Positions 27,516 to 35,406 are shown, numbered from the stretch's first letter. The stretch: DNA of 64,000 nucleotides from Xiheicaenibacterium sp046351325 (GCA_046351325.1 JAXLYR010000019.1:97117-161116); one strand, 5' to 3'. A program made the numbers and translations. The notes: generated by a model from the letters alone, not told the origin.

Positions 27516-27926
27516 TCACGCCACGGTGAAGGAGTGCCCGCAGCCGCAACGCGAGGCTTCCTGCGGGTTCTTGAACTTGAAGCCTTGGTACATCAGCGTC
27601 CTCTCGTAATCGAGCACCGACCCCGCGAGGTACACCATGCTCTTCTTGTCGCAGAAGACGCGGACCTTGGATTTTCCGGCCTCCTCGAACTCGAGCACCG
27701 TGTCGCCCGCGCGCGGCGCGTCGTCGGCGAACTCGATCACGTAGGAGAAACCCGAGCAGCCGCCGCCGCGGATGCCCACGCGGAGCGCGGCGTCCGGCGT
27801 CTTCCGCTTCTCGAGCGCGGCGCGGATGGCGTCGACGGCCTTCGCGCTGACCTCGAGGTTCGGCGCCTTGCGAGCGGCAGGGGCGGGTTGCGTCTGCGGT
27901 GTCGTGATCTCGACTTCTGGGGTCAT
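27516..27926 (-). CDS. iscA: A-type iron-sulfur carrier IscA
   Basis: 136 residues from the ATG at 27926, overlapping the iscU stop by 4 bp. It carries GIRGGGCSGFSYVIEF and the C-terminal RCGCGHSFTV, which provide the three conserved Cys ligands of A-type carriers. A 30-residue Pro/Ala-rich N-terminal extension (TPQTQPAPAARKAP) precedes the domain and is unusual. It would receive clusters from IscU and pass them to apo-proteins. A-type proteins are hard to separate (IscA, ErpA, SufA); the operon position decides the name. Confidence 0.92.
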   Translation of the reverse strand: MTPEVEITTPQTQPAPAARKAPNLEVSAKAVDAIRAALEKRKTPDAALRVGIRGGGCSGFSYVIEFADDAPRAGDTVLEFEEAGKSKVRVFCDKKSMVYLAGSVLDYERTLMYQGFKFKNPQEASRCGCGHSFTVA

Positions 27927-28369
27927 GGCTGAACCTCTTCCGCCGTCGTCGGCTCCGTCGTCGCTGCGCCGGACTCGAGAGCGCGCCGCGCCGCTTGCTT
28001 CGCTCGGAAGTCGGCGATGGCGCTCTTGATCGCGTCCTCGGCGAGGACCGAGCAATGGATCTTCACCGGGGGCAGGTTGAGCTCCTCGGCGATCATGCTG
28101 TTCTTGATCTCCTCGGCCTCGTCGACGGTCTTGCCCTTCAGCCACTCGGTGGCGAGCGAAGACGACGCGATCGCCGAGCCGCAGCCGAAGGTCTTGAACT
28201 TCGCGTCCTCGATCACGCCGTCGTCGCCGACCTTGATCTGCAGGCGCATCACGTCGCCGCAGGCGGGCGCGCCGACGAGCCCGGTGCCGACCGATTCGTC
28301 GTTCTTGTCGAGGGTGCCGACGTTGCGAGGGTTCTCGTAGTGCTCGATGACTTTGTCGCTGTAGGCCAT
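27923..28369 (-). CDS. iscU: Iron-sulfur cluster scaffold IscU
   Basis: 148 residues. The start reads MAYSDKVIEHYENPRNVG, the near-invariant IscU N-terminus. The three cluster cysteines are in GAPACGDVM, FKTFGCGSAIASSS and LPPVKIHCSVLAEDA, where LPPVK is the HscA-binding motif. A 20-residue Thr/Ala/Glu tail follows the usual end. It lies 28 bp after iscS and overlaps iscA. It is the scaffold on which IscS sulfur and iron are assembled. Confidence 0.96.
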   Translation of the reverse strand: MAYSDKVIEHYENPRNVGTLDKNDESVGTGLVGAPACGDVMRLQIKVGDDGVIEDAKFKTFGCGSAIASSSLATEWLKGKTVDEAEEIKNSMIAEELNLPPVKIHCSVLAEDAIKSAIADFRAKQAARRALESGAATTEPTTAEEVQP

Positions 28370-28397
28370 GGCTTGTTCCTTCTCTGCCCGTGAAGAT

Positions 28398-29615
28398 TCA
28401 GTGCGCGGCCCACTGCACGGAGCCGAGATCGATCCCCTCTTTGTGCATCTCGTAGAGCGGCGACATTTCGCGGAGCTTCTCGACCTTGGAAATCACCAGG
28501 TCCGCCGCGAAGTCGACCTCTTCTTCGGTCGTCCAGCGACCGAGCCCGAACCGGATCGACGAGTGCGCGAGGTCGTCGCCGATGCCCATCGCGTGGAGCA
28601 CGTACGAGGGCTCGAGGCTCGCGCTCGTGCAAGCCGAGCCGCTCGAGCACGCGATGTCCTTGATGGCCATCAGCAGAGCCTCACCCTCGACGAAGCTGAA
28701 CGACACGTTGAGGTTGTTCGGCAAGCGTCGCTCGCGGTGCCCGTTCACCTGGATCGCCTCGAGCTTCGTCTCGAGCCTGCGGAGCAGCCGGTCGCGCAGG
28801 CCGCGCACGCGCTCGCTCTCCGCCGCACCCTCGAGGCGCATGATCTCGGCCGCGCGCCCGAGGCCCACGATGCTCGGCACGTTGAGCGTGCCCGATCGCA
28901 TGCCGAACTCGTGACCGCCGCCGTCCATCTGCGCCGTGATGCGCACGCGAGGCTTGGAGCGACGCACGTAGAGCGCGCCGACCCCCTTCGGGCCGTACAT
29001 CTTGTGAGCGCTGATCGAGACGAGGTCCACGTTGAAGGTCTCCACGTCGAACGGCACGCGCCCGAGCCCCTGCACCGCGTCGCAGTGGAGGAGCACCCCG
29101 CGCTTGCGGGTGATCGCGCCGATCTCCGCGATCGGCTGCACCGTGCCGACCTCGTTGTTCGCGAGCATCACCGAGACGAGCACCGTCTTGTCGGTGATGG
29201 CGCGCGCGACGGCGTCGGGATCGACGAGCCCGTCGCGGCCGACATCGAGGTAAGTCACCTCACAGCCCTGTTTCTCCAGGCGCTTGCACGTGTCGAGGAT
29301 CGCCTTGTGCTCGATCTTCGTCGTGATGAAGTGGTTGCCCTTGTCTTTGTAGAACTCGGCGACGCCCTTCAACGCGAGGTTGTCGGACTCGGTCGCGCCC
29401 GAGGTGAAGACGATCTCCTTCGGGTTCTTGGCTCCGATGAGCGCGGCGATTCGCTCGCGCGCGACGCTCACGGCCTCCTCGGCGACCCAGCCGAAGCTGT
29501 GGCTGCGGCTCGCGGCGTTGCCGAACTTCTCCGTGAAGTAGGGCAGCATGTCCTCGAGCACGCGCGGGTCGACCGGCGTGGTCGCGTGGTAGTCCATGTA
29601 AATCGGTAGCTTCAT
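28398..29615 (-). CDS. iscS: Cysteine desulfurase IscS
   Basis: 405 residues from the ATG at 29615 (MKLPIYMDYHATTPVDPRVL); an in-frame start ten codons upstream is less likely. PLP-dependent class V aminotransferase fold with the PLP lysine in SISAHKMYGPKGVG and the persulfide cysteine in the flexible loop CSSGSACTSASLEPSYVL. It supplies sulfur to IscU and, through other carriers, to tRNA thiolation; mnmA at 46558 is a likely client. It is the first enzyme gene of the operon, 26 bp after the MerR-type regulator. Confidence 0.95.
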   Translation of the reverse strand: MKLPIYMDYHATTPVDPRVLEDMLPYFTEKFGNAASRSHSFGWVAEEAVSVARERIAALIGAKNPKEIVFTSGATESDNLALKGVAEFYKDKGNHFITTKIEHKAILDTCKRLEKQGCEVTYLDVGRDGLVDPDAVARAITDKTVLVSVMLANNEVGTVQPIAEIGAITRKRGVLLHCDAVQGLGRVPFDVETFNVDLVSISAHKMYGPKGVGALYVRRSKPRVRITAQMDGGGHEFGMRSGTLNVPSIVGLGRAAEIMRLEGAAESERVRGLRDRLLRRLETKLEAIQVNGHRERRLPNNLNVSFSFVEGEALLMAIKDIACSSGSACTSASLEPSYVLHAMGIGDDLAHSSIRFGLGRWTTEEEVDFAADLVISKVEKLREMSPLYEMHKEGIDLGSVQWAAH

Positions 29616-29641
29616 TTGCAGGTTCCAGAGTTGAACAGCAG

Positions 29642-30247
29642 TCAAGAAACGATGCCCGCGACGAGGTCGGGCTCGGCCTCACGCTCGCGGAGCTGACAGA
29701 CGTCGCACGTCGCCGAAGGCTCGGCGCTGCGGGGCGGTGGGCCCCCAACGCCGAAGAGCGCGCCCGGATCGCAGGCGTCGCAGGTGTCGAGGTAATCGAT
29801 GCTCGCGGCGAGCTCGCGCTCCAGCTCGGCGAGCCGCGCGATCTGAGCGCGCGTCTCCTCGAGCTTCGTGCGGTAGGTCGCGCGCATCTCGGCCATGGCC
29901 ACGGCCGCGGTGGGCGCGTTCTCCCACGAGGCGACGACCCGCTGGATGTCGCTCAGGCTCATCCCGAGGTCGTTGAGCTTGCTGATCCACCGGACTCGCG
30001 TGACCGCGGAGGGGTCGTACAGCCTGAACCGCCCCTTCGACCGGGCGTCCGGGCGCAGCAGCCCGAGCTCCTCGTAGTGGTGGATGGCGCGCACCGTCTT
30101 GCCGGTGGCCCGCGCCAAATCACCGATTTGTAGGAGCTTCTCCGCGGGCTCGTGGCTATGCACCGCATGCTCACCCACATCCCTCGACACGCTGGTCGCG
30201 TGCAGAGGGTGGCTTGCGCCGGGTTGGAGGATGGGCAGGTGCTTCAC
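29642..30247 (-). CDS. MerR-family regulator with two CxxC motifs heading the isc operon
   Basis: 201 residues from the GTG at 30247, with GGAG six bases upstream. The MerR HTH is clear (LLQIGDLARATGKTVRAIHH, YEELGLLRPDARSKGRFRLY), then a dimerisation helix. The C-terminal region has two CxxC pairs, Cys156/159 (TCDACD) and Cys181/184 (TCDVCQ), suited to hold a [2Fe-2S] cluster, zinc or another metal. Proteobacterial isc operons are usually led by the Rrf2-family IscR; none is seen here. It starts just downstream of a 26-bp dyad that is probably its operator, so autoregulation of the whole operon is likely (inference). A 35-residue N-terminal extension is not typical. Confidence 0.87.
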   Translation of the reverse strand: MKHLPILQPGASHPLHATSVSRDVGEHAVHSHEPAEKLLQIGDLARATGKTVRAIHHYEELGLLRPDARSKGRFRLYDPSAVTRVRWISKLNDLGMSLSDIQRVVASWENAPTAAVAMAEMRATYRTKLEETRAQIARLAELERELAASIDYLDTCDACDPGALFGVGGPPPRSAEPSATCDVCQLREREAEPDLVAGIVS

Positions 30248-30260
30248 GAGAGCTCCATTC

Positions 30261-30286
30261 TAACTCGCACCCTTACGTGCGTGTTA
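30261..30286. promoter_or_regulatory. Dyad operator before the MerR-isc operon
   Basis: TAACTCGCAC, a 6-base centre CCTTAC, then GTGCGTGTTA: nine of ten arm bases pair. It lies 13 bp upstream of the regulator's GTG and within the space between divergent genes. Long dyads placed over the promoter spacer are typical of MerR proteins. The promoter itself cannot be assigned with confidence; TTAGAA on the minus strand is a possible -10. Confidence 0.6.
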
Positions 30287-30310
30287 GAGTTATTAGGTCG
30301 CTTCCTCCCG

Positions 30311-30338
30311 CACGTCAAGCATATCTGACGTGACGTCA
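30311..30338. promoter_or_regulatory. Cluster of TGACGT half-sites
   Basis: CACGTCA at 30311, TGACGT at 30326 and the perfect palindrome TGACGTCA at 30331-30338 sit within 28 bases. ACGTCA and TGACGT form an inverted pair with an 8-base spacer. It is 23 bp upstream of the plus-strand gene at 30361 and may bind a regulator of that gene or of the divergent isc operon. Confidence 0.4.
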
Positions 30339-30360
30339 TGTTTGCCCCGATCGGACCGAC

Positions 30361-31317
30361 GTGAGCTCCTTTGTCCTTGATCTCCTCGAAGGCGAGCACC
30401 CCGCCGAGGTCGCGCTCGCGCACACGGGCGGCGCGCTCTCGCTCGCGGTCGAGCTCGGGCATCCCGTGCTCTCGGTCGCAGTGGTGGGGCGCTCGGGCGC
30501 GCCGACCCTCGTGCTCGGGGCGACCCAGCACGCCGGTCGCGTGCTCGATCTCGAGGCCTGCGCGCGCTCGAAGACCTCGGTCCTGCGACGCACCACGACG
30601 GGGACCGCCGTGGCGCTCGACGGTGGGCTGGTGGTCGCGCTCGCCGTCCCCGAGATCGACGCGCTCTTCGACGACGCGACCCCGAAGAACGCGGTGAATC
30701 GCTACGTGCGACCGCTGCTCCACGGCCTGCGCGCGTGCAAGATCCCTGCGATGTACCTCGGACGCGAGTGGATCGCCGCGGACCGACGGCCGATCGGGGT
30801 GCTCGGCTTGGAGGGCTCGCTGGACAGCGCGCTCGTGCTCGAGCTCTTCATCACAGCGAGCGGGTCGCTCGCCGTCCCTCGCGAGCTCGCGACGCCGCTC
30901 GAGCGCGGGCTCGATCGCTACCGCGGCAAGGCCCCGCTCTCGCTCGACGAGGCGCTGCGCGGTGCCCCTGCGGCCTCGCTCGTCGAACCCTTCGTCGAGG
31001 GCGTGGCGCGCGCGGTGTCGATGGAGCCAGCGACCCACGAGGCGAGCTCGGCGCAGGTGGTCTTCATCGAAGAGGTGACGCGCACGACGAGCCCCATCGA
31101 CGATGGTGCTAAGTTTTTAGCACCCATCGAGGTCCCGATCGGCTACCTCGACGTCGCGCGCACGTCTCTCGGCGTCTGGGTCGGTGGCGACGCGCTCACC
31201 ACGACCAGCGCTCTCGGCTTCTCGTCCGAGCTCGCGTTGGAGACGACGACGCCCCTCGAGGGTTGCTTGTGGAGCGACCTTCGAAGGGCGCGAGAGCTCG
31301 CCGCACAGTTCTCTTAG
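30361..31317 (+). CDS. Putative lipoate-protein-ligase-like protein
   Basis: 318 residues, not firmly recognised. SVLRRTTTGTAVALDGGLVV resembles the RR-x-GGG-x-V region of the biotin/lipoate ligase (BPL/LplA/LipB) fold, and NRYVRPLLHGLRACKIPAMY, then REWIAADRRPIGVLGLE, fits the later substrate-binding segment of such proteins. The match is by eye and the usual catalytic Lys is not certain. No signal peptide or membrane segment. The start is GTG at 30361, divergent from the isc operon. Lipoyl synthesis needs iron-sulfur clusters, so the location would make sense, but that is inference. Confidence 0.4.
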   Translation: MSSFVLDLLEGEHPAEVALAHTGGALSLAVELGHPVLSVAVVGRSGAPTLVLGATQHAGRVLDLEACARSKTSVLRRTTTGTAVALDGGLVVALAVPEIDALFDDATPKNAVNRYVRPLLHGLRACKIPAMYLGREWIAADRRPIGVLGLEGSLDSALVLELFITASGSLAVPRELATPLERGLDRYRGKAPLSLDEALRGAPAASLVEPFVEGVARAVSMEPATHEASSAQVVFIEEVTRTTSPIDDGAKFLAPIEVPIGYLDVARTSLGVWVGGDALTTTSALGFSSELALETTTPLEGCLWSDLRRARELAAQFS

Positions 31318-31354
31318 GAATCGGGAGCGGCTGAGCTCGGTCGGCTGCTTTTTC

Positions 31355-32635
31355 TCAGGCGTCAGCGCTCGGCTGCTTGCCCTTCTTCTTGGCTGCCTTG
31401 GCCTTCTTCGCCTTGTCGGCTTTGCCGTGACCCGCGCCGTTCGCCTTCGCGCCGTTGGTGCTCGCGGCGACCGCAGAGGGGCGCGCGAGATCGTCGGCCA
31501 TCTTGGCGGCGCGGTTCGTCTTCTCCCACGAGAACTCGGACCGACCGAAGTGACCGTAAGCGGCGGTCTGGTAGTAGATGGGGCGCAGGAGATCGAGCTC
31601 CTCGATCAGGGCCTTCGGCCGCATGTCGAAGTTCTGCATGATGTAGCGCTCGAGCACGTCGTCCGCGACGCGGCCGGTGCCGAACGTGTTCACGAAGACG
31701 CCGACGGGCTGCGCGACGCCGATCGCGTAGGCGATCTGGACCTCGCACTTGGCGGCGAGCTTCGCGGCGACGACGTTCTTCGCGACGTAGCGGGCGTAGT
31801 AGCAAGCCGAGCGATCGACCTTCGACGGGTCCTTGCCGCTGAAGGCGCCGCCGCCGTGACGGCCCATGCCGCCGTAGGTGTCGACGATGATCTTGCGGCC
31901 GGTGAGGCCGGCGTCGCCGTGCGGGCCACCGACGACAAATCGTCCAGTGGGGTTGACGAAAATCTTCGTCTGCTTGTCGATGAGCTTCGCCGGGATGACC
32001 TTCTGGATGACGAGCTCGCGCATCGAGTCGGAGATCGTCTTGTGCTTCACCGACTCGGAGTGCTGGGTCGAGAGGACGATCGTCGCGATGCGCGCGACCT
32101 CGTTGCCGTCGTACTCCACCGTGACCTGCGTCTTGCCGTCGGGGCGGAGCCAGTCGACCTGGCGCTTCTTGCGGACCTCAGCGAGCTTCTTCGCGAGCTG
32201 GTGCGCGAACGTGATCGGCGCGGGCATGAGCTCCGGCGTCTCGTCGGTCGCGTACCCGAACATGAGTCCCTGGTCGCCGGCGCCCTGCTCCTTGAAGAGG
32301 CCCGAGCCCTCGGTCACGCCCTGAGAGATGTCGGGGCTCTGCTGCTCGATGGCCGTGAGGACGGCGCAAGAGCCGCCGTCGAAGCCCATCGCCGAGTCGG
32401 TGTACCCGATGTCCTTGATGGTGGCGCGGACGATCGACGGGTAGTCGAGGTGAGCCTTCGTCGTGATCTCGCCGGCTACAATCGCGTAACCGGTCTTGAC
32501 CATCGTCTCGCAGGCGACGCGTGCGCGCGGGTCCTCGCGCAGGATGGCGTCGAGGATCGCGTCCGAGATCCGATCGCAGACTTTGTCCGGATGACCTTCA
32601 GTGACCGACTCGGAGGTGAAATGGTAGCGTCGCAT
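31355..32635 (-). CDS. metK: S-adenosylmethionine synthase
   Basis: 426 residues. It makes SAM from methionine and ATP. Signatures: FTSESVTEGHPDKVCDRISD at the start, GAGDQGLMFGYATDETPELM in the centre and GGGAFSGKDPSKVDRSACYY near the C-terminal domain. About 35 extra C-terminal residues are Lys/Ala rich (KADKAKKAKAAKKKGKQ), not part of the enzyme fold and of the kind often seen in myxobacterial proteins. ATG at 32635 with AAGGA upstream. The gene has a 5' leader with two hairpins (separate entries). It converges with the ligase-like gene at 30361. Confidence 0.97.
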   Translation of the reverse strand: MRRYHFTSESVTEGHPDKVCDRISDAILDAILREDPRARVACETMVKTGYAIVAGEITTKAHLDYPSIVRATIKDIGYTDSAMGFDGGSCAVLTAIEQQSPDISQGVTEGSGLFKEQGAGDQGLMFGYATDETPELMPAPITFAHQLAKKLAEVRKKRQVDWLRPDGKTQVTVEYDGNEVARIATIVLSTQHSESVKHKTISDSMRELVIQKVIPAKLIDKQTKIFVNPTGRFVVGGPHGDAGLTGRKIIVDTYGGMGRHGGGAFSGKDPSKVDRSACYYARYVAKNVVAAKLAAKCEVQIAYAIGVAQPVGVFVNTFGTGRVADDVLERYIMQNFDMRPKALIEELDLLRPIYYQTAAYGHFGRSEFSWEKTNRAAKMADDLARPSAVAASTNGAKANGAGHGKADKAKKAKAAKKKGKQPSADA

Positions 32636-32664
32636 CTTGCATCCTTCTTGGCGTGCTTAGTCCC

Positions 32665-32690
32665 GAACGGGGGTTTGGGGCCCCGTTCGC
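32665..32690. repeat. Dispersed palindrome, GGGGCCCC type, in the metK leader
   Basis: CGAACGGGGG, TTT, GGGGCCCCGTTCG: arms CGAACGGGG and CCCCGTTCG pair perfectly. This copy lies 30 bp upstream of the metK start codon, so on the minus strand it would fold in the mRNA leader. Closest relatives are at 24641 and 56987. Confidence 0.65.
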
Positions 32691-32704
32691 CCGTGCGAAT
32701 TCTC

Positions 32705-32728
32705 GCGTAAAGCGGATGGCCTTTACGC
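32705..32728 (-). promoter_or_regulatory. Hairpin in the metK leader
   Basis: GCGTAAAG and CTTTACGC pair perfectly around an 8-base loop (32713-32720). With the neighbouring GGGGCCCC hairpin it gives metK a two-stem leader. I could not match it to a SAM or SAH riboswitch by eye. Confidence 0.4.
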
Positions 32729-32799
32729 TCTAACAGACGAACCGTCAATCAGAGGCTCTCCGCGGCTACTCGGTGGCGCGACTGCCGGCCTGAGTTCAC

Positions 32800-32831
32800 A
32801 AAAAAAAGAGACGCGGCCGAAGCCACGTCTC
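32800..32831 (-). terminator. Rho-independent terminator of the TRAP binding protein gene
   Basis: Read on the minus strand: GAGACGTGGC, loop TTCG, GCCGCGTCTC (one G-U pair) followed by eight T. It begins 24 bp after the stop codon of the gene at 32856-33848. This is the clearest intrinsic terminator in the window. Confidence 0.9.
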
Positions 32832-32855
32832 CTTGCTGCGACACACGCGAGGGCG

Positions 32856-33848
32856 TCAGTTCTTCACGCCACCAGCGGCCTCGATCTTGGAGACGAGGTC
32901 CTTGTCGAACGACTCCTTGAGGCGTGCGCGGACCTTGGCGAAGACCGCGTTGAACTTCTCCTCGTTCACGTCGAACTTGGTGAGCTTCATGCGCTTGAAG
33001 GACTCACCGTCCTCGGTCTTGATCTTCGCGGTCAGCGCCTTCGCGGCGACCTTGCCGGTGTCGACCACGATGGTGCGAAGATCACCGGGGAGCGACTCGA
33101 GGCGCTTGTTGTTCATGATGATCGCGCCGATGGCAGCGTTGGTGATCTGGTTCGACGCCTGGTCGAGCTGGCCAGCCCACTGCAGCTGCTCCACCGCGAG
33201 CGACGGGGAGACGACGGTGTCGACCGCCCCGGTCTTGAGGTTGGAGAGGACCTCGGGGACGTTGAGCGGTTGGGTGCTCACACCACCGATGATTTGGTAG
33301 AAGACCGGAGTGACCGTGTCGTCCTTCCAGACGTAGGGCTTGCGACCCTTCAAATCGTCGGGGCTGGACACGGTGCCGGTGCCCTTGAGGAAGAGGTGGG
33401 CCATACCGACGAAGCCCCAGCCGATGTTCTGGGCGCCTGCGTCCTTGAGGCCCTTGTTGAAGTCGTCACCCACGGCAGCGAGCGCGGCGTCGACCTTGTC
33501 CCAGTTGGTGAGGGCGCCCGGCATCTGCATCGCGACGACGGGCTTGTAGTACTTGCTCAGGCCGACGGCGGTGACCGCGGCGCCGTCGAGCTGGCCGGCC
33601 TTCATCTTGCCGACCATCGCGCCCTCGTCTCCTTGGACGCCGTTATAGTCCCATTGCATGTCGATCTTGCCGTCGGACTTCTTCTCGACGGCGGCCTCCC
33701 AGACCTGGAAGACCTGACCCCAGATGCTCTGCTTCGGCGCGAGCGTCCCGAACTTCAGGACCTCCTGCGCCGATGCCTCCCGCGGGAGCACGCCCACCAT
33801 CAGGGCGAACGCTCCAAAAAGCGCAATGAGCGCTTTCTGCAACTTCAT
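32856..33848 (-). CDS. TRAP-type (DctP) periplasmic binding protein
   Basis: 330 residues. The signal peptide MKLQKALIALFGAFALMVGV, ending ASA before QEVLKFGTLAP, directs it to the periplasm. The mature protein has the DctP-family fold (GQVFQVWEAAVEKKSDGKID; DDLKGRKPYVWKDD; the family arginine region is less clear). The ligand is likely a carboxylate or similar small acid. The ATG at 33848 follows GGAGGGTG. No DctQ or DctM membrane gene is next to it, so it may serve a transporter elsewhere or act as a sensor protein. A strong terminator follows, so it is a single-gene unit. Confidence 0.88.
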   Translation of the reverse strand: MKLQKALIALFGAFALMVGVLPREASAQEVLKFGTLAPKQSIWGQVFQVWEAAVEKKSDGKIDMQWDYNGVQGDEGAMVGKMKAGQLDGAAVTAVGLSKYYKPVVAMQMPGALTNWDKVDAALAAVGDDFNKGLKDAGAQNIGWGFVGMAHLFLKGTGTVSSPDDLKGRKPYVWKDDTVTPVFYQIIGGVSTQPLNVPEVLSNLKTGAVDTVVSPSLAVEQLQWAGQLDQASNQITNAAIGAIIMNNKRLESLPGDLRTIVVDTGKVAAKALTAKIKTEDGESFKRMKLTKFDVNEEKFNAVFAKVRARLKESFDKDLVSKIEAAGGVKN

Positions 33849-34033
33849 GGTGATACACCCTCCATTCCCAACGTCCGCCCCGTATAGCGGAGCCATCGCC
33901 CAGTGGGTAGGGCGCCCGACCCGTCGAGAACCACCCCGACGAATCGATGCAGCAACCGACTTAAGACTCCGAAGCCCACGCGAGGTGGTCCTCGAACGTG
34001 GGTTGACGAGCGAGCCCTACGCTCTATTCAGCG

Positions 34034-34951
34034 CTACTTGCCGCGACGGCGCGGATAGCGGTGCAGATTGCGGACGAGGACCTCGGTCACGGCCTTGCGG
34101 GTGGAGGCCTGCGAGCTGATGACGCGCGGCGCGATGATGCGCTCGATGTGGAAGCCCTCGTAGAGCGCCGCGACCTCGGGGACGTCCGAATTGCTGAGGG
34201 CGAGCAGGCATCCTCGCTCGTCGAGCTTGCGGAAGACCGCGGCCAGCTCGGCCTGGTCCTCGTCGTCGAAGCTACCGCCCGAGTAGCCTGCGAAGCTCGC
34301 CGTGCGGCTCAGCGGGACGTAGGGCGGGTCGAGGTAGATGACATCGCCGGGCTCCGCGTGCTCGAGCAAATGCTCGAAGGACTGGTGAGCGAGCGTCACC
34401 CCCGCGAGGGCGCGCGACGCGGCCTCGATGCGGCGCACGTCGAGGATGCGGGGGTTCGTGAACCGCCCGATGGGCACGTTGAACTTGCCCGACTGGTTCG
34501 TCCTGAAGAGCCCGTTGAAGCAGGTTTTGTTGAGGTAAATGAGCCACGCCGCGCGCTCGATGGCTTTGCCGCCGCGGTGATTGAAGTGCTCGCGCACTTC
34601 GTAGAACTGCGTCGCTGAGTGCTTTTCGGCGAGGCGCTCGAGCTCCTGGCAGAGCTGGACGGGGTGGTCGCGGACGGCCTCGTAGGTCTTCACCAAATCC
34701 GTCAGCGCGTCGGAGAGAACGAATCGACGAGCTGGGCGGTGAGCGCGCAGCCAGAAGAAGAGCGCCCCACCACCGACGAAGGGCTCGCGGTAAGTGCGCC
34801 CCGAGAGGTCTTGCGGCAGGAGCTCTGCGAGGCGCGGCGCGAGAGACCACTTGCCGCCGGCCCACTTGAGAAAAGGGCGAGCGACGACGTGCTCGGGCGG
34901 TTCCGGTGCGGGCACGACGGGCACGAAAGGCGCGACGGAGCGCGGTCTCAA
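34034..34951 (-). CDS. dam: Dam-type N6-adenine DNA methyltransferase (D12 class)
   Basis: 305 residues. SAM-binding motif FLKWAGGKWSLAPRL and catalytic DPPY (IYLDPPYVPLSRTA) in the order typical of alpha-class Dam enzymes; NKTCFNGLFRTNQSGKFNVP is also characteristic. It probably methylates adenine in a short palindrome such as GATC, though the target cannot be read off. No restriction enzyme gene is close, so a solitary role in replication, repair or gene control is likely. Its start overlaps the PDZ lipoprotein stop by 4 bp. A 25-residue Pro-rich N-terminal extension precedes the domain. Confidence 0.9.
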   Translation of the reverse strand: MRPRSVAPFVPVVPAPEPPEHVVARPFLKWAGGKWSLAPRLAELLPQDLSGRTYREPFVGGGALFFWLRAHRPARRFVLSDALTDLVKTYEAVRDHPVQLCQELERLAEKHSATQFYEVREHFNHRGGKAIERAAWLIYLNKTCFNGLFRTNQSGKFNVPIGRFTNPRILDVRRIEAASRALAGVTLAHQSFEHLLEHAEPGDVIYLDPPYVPLSRTASFAGYSGGSFDDEDQAELAAVFRKLDERGCLLALSNSDVPEVAALYEGFHIERIIAPRVISSQASTRKAVTEVLVRNLHRYPRRRGK

Positions 34952-35406
34952 GGCGTTACGGTCTCCGTCTTGGGGACGAAGGTGTTGCGGAGTGCCACGC
35001 GGTTGAGCTCGAGCCGAAGCGCATGCCCGCTGCGCACGATGGTGATCTGGACCTTCGAGCCGGGGGCGCCACGGAGGTGCTTGCGGAGCTGCTCGGCGTC
35101 GAGGTCACGCGCGAAGACCCCGTCTATCATGACGATCTCGTCGCCGGGAAGAACACCAGGTGCGGAGCTCGACGCGACGTCGTGCACGTAGACACGACCT
35201 GTCTCGCCGTCGCGGCTGAGGACGGCGCCGATCGATCCGACCTCAGGGGCGCTCGATCCGAAGCAGCCGACGAGCGCGACCGCGATCACGGCGCCGAAGC
35301 ACGCGTTCGCGTAACCACCTATGCACCGCGAAGTTCGCTTTACTCCCCAAAATGTGAGGCGAGCCTCACATTTGTCCGGGGAGCGCGCGGTGGTTCCCGA
35401 AGACAT
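34948..35406 (-). CDS. PDZ-domain lipoprotein
   Basis: 152 residues. A hydrophobic segment ends in VALVGC, a lipobox, and the mature part (about 95 residues) is a PDZ-like domain: GVLPGDEIVMIDGVFARDLD, then SKVQITIVRSGHALRLEL. PDZ domains bind C-termini of partner proteins in the periplasm. The ATG at 35406 leaves about 40 residues before the lipobox, which is long, and a perfect palindrome lies inside that stretch, so the true start may be downstream at a codon I cannot identify. Translationally coupled to the Dam-type gene. Confidence 0.65.
   Translation of the reverse strand: MSSGTTARSPDKCEARLTFWGVKRTSRCIGGYANACFGAVIAVALVGCFGSSAPEVGSIGAVLSRDGETGRVYVHDVASSSAPGVLPGDEIVMIDGVFARDLDAEQLRKHLRGAPGSKVQITIVRSGHALRLELNRVALRNTFVPKTETVTP
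35350..35373. promoter_or_regulatory. Perfect 24-bp palindrome between divergent genes
   Basis: AAATGTGAGGC and GCCTCACATTT flank a 2-base centre (GA). It is the longest perfect palindrome seen in the window, lies between the divergent lipoprotein and phosphatidyltransferase genes, and has the size of a dimeric repressor site. No T-tract supports a terminator. Confidence 0.5.

Noticed and set aside
32636..32760. Known SAM riboswitch before metK
   Set aside because: The two hairpins do not match the conserved cores of SAM-I, SAM-II or SAH classes that I could recall; kept as an unclassified leader.
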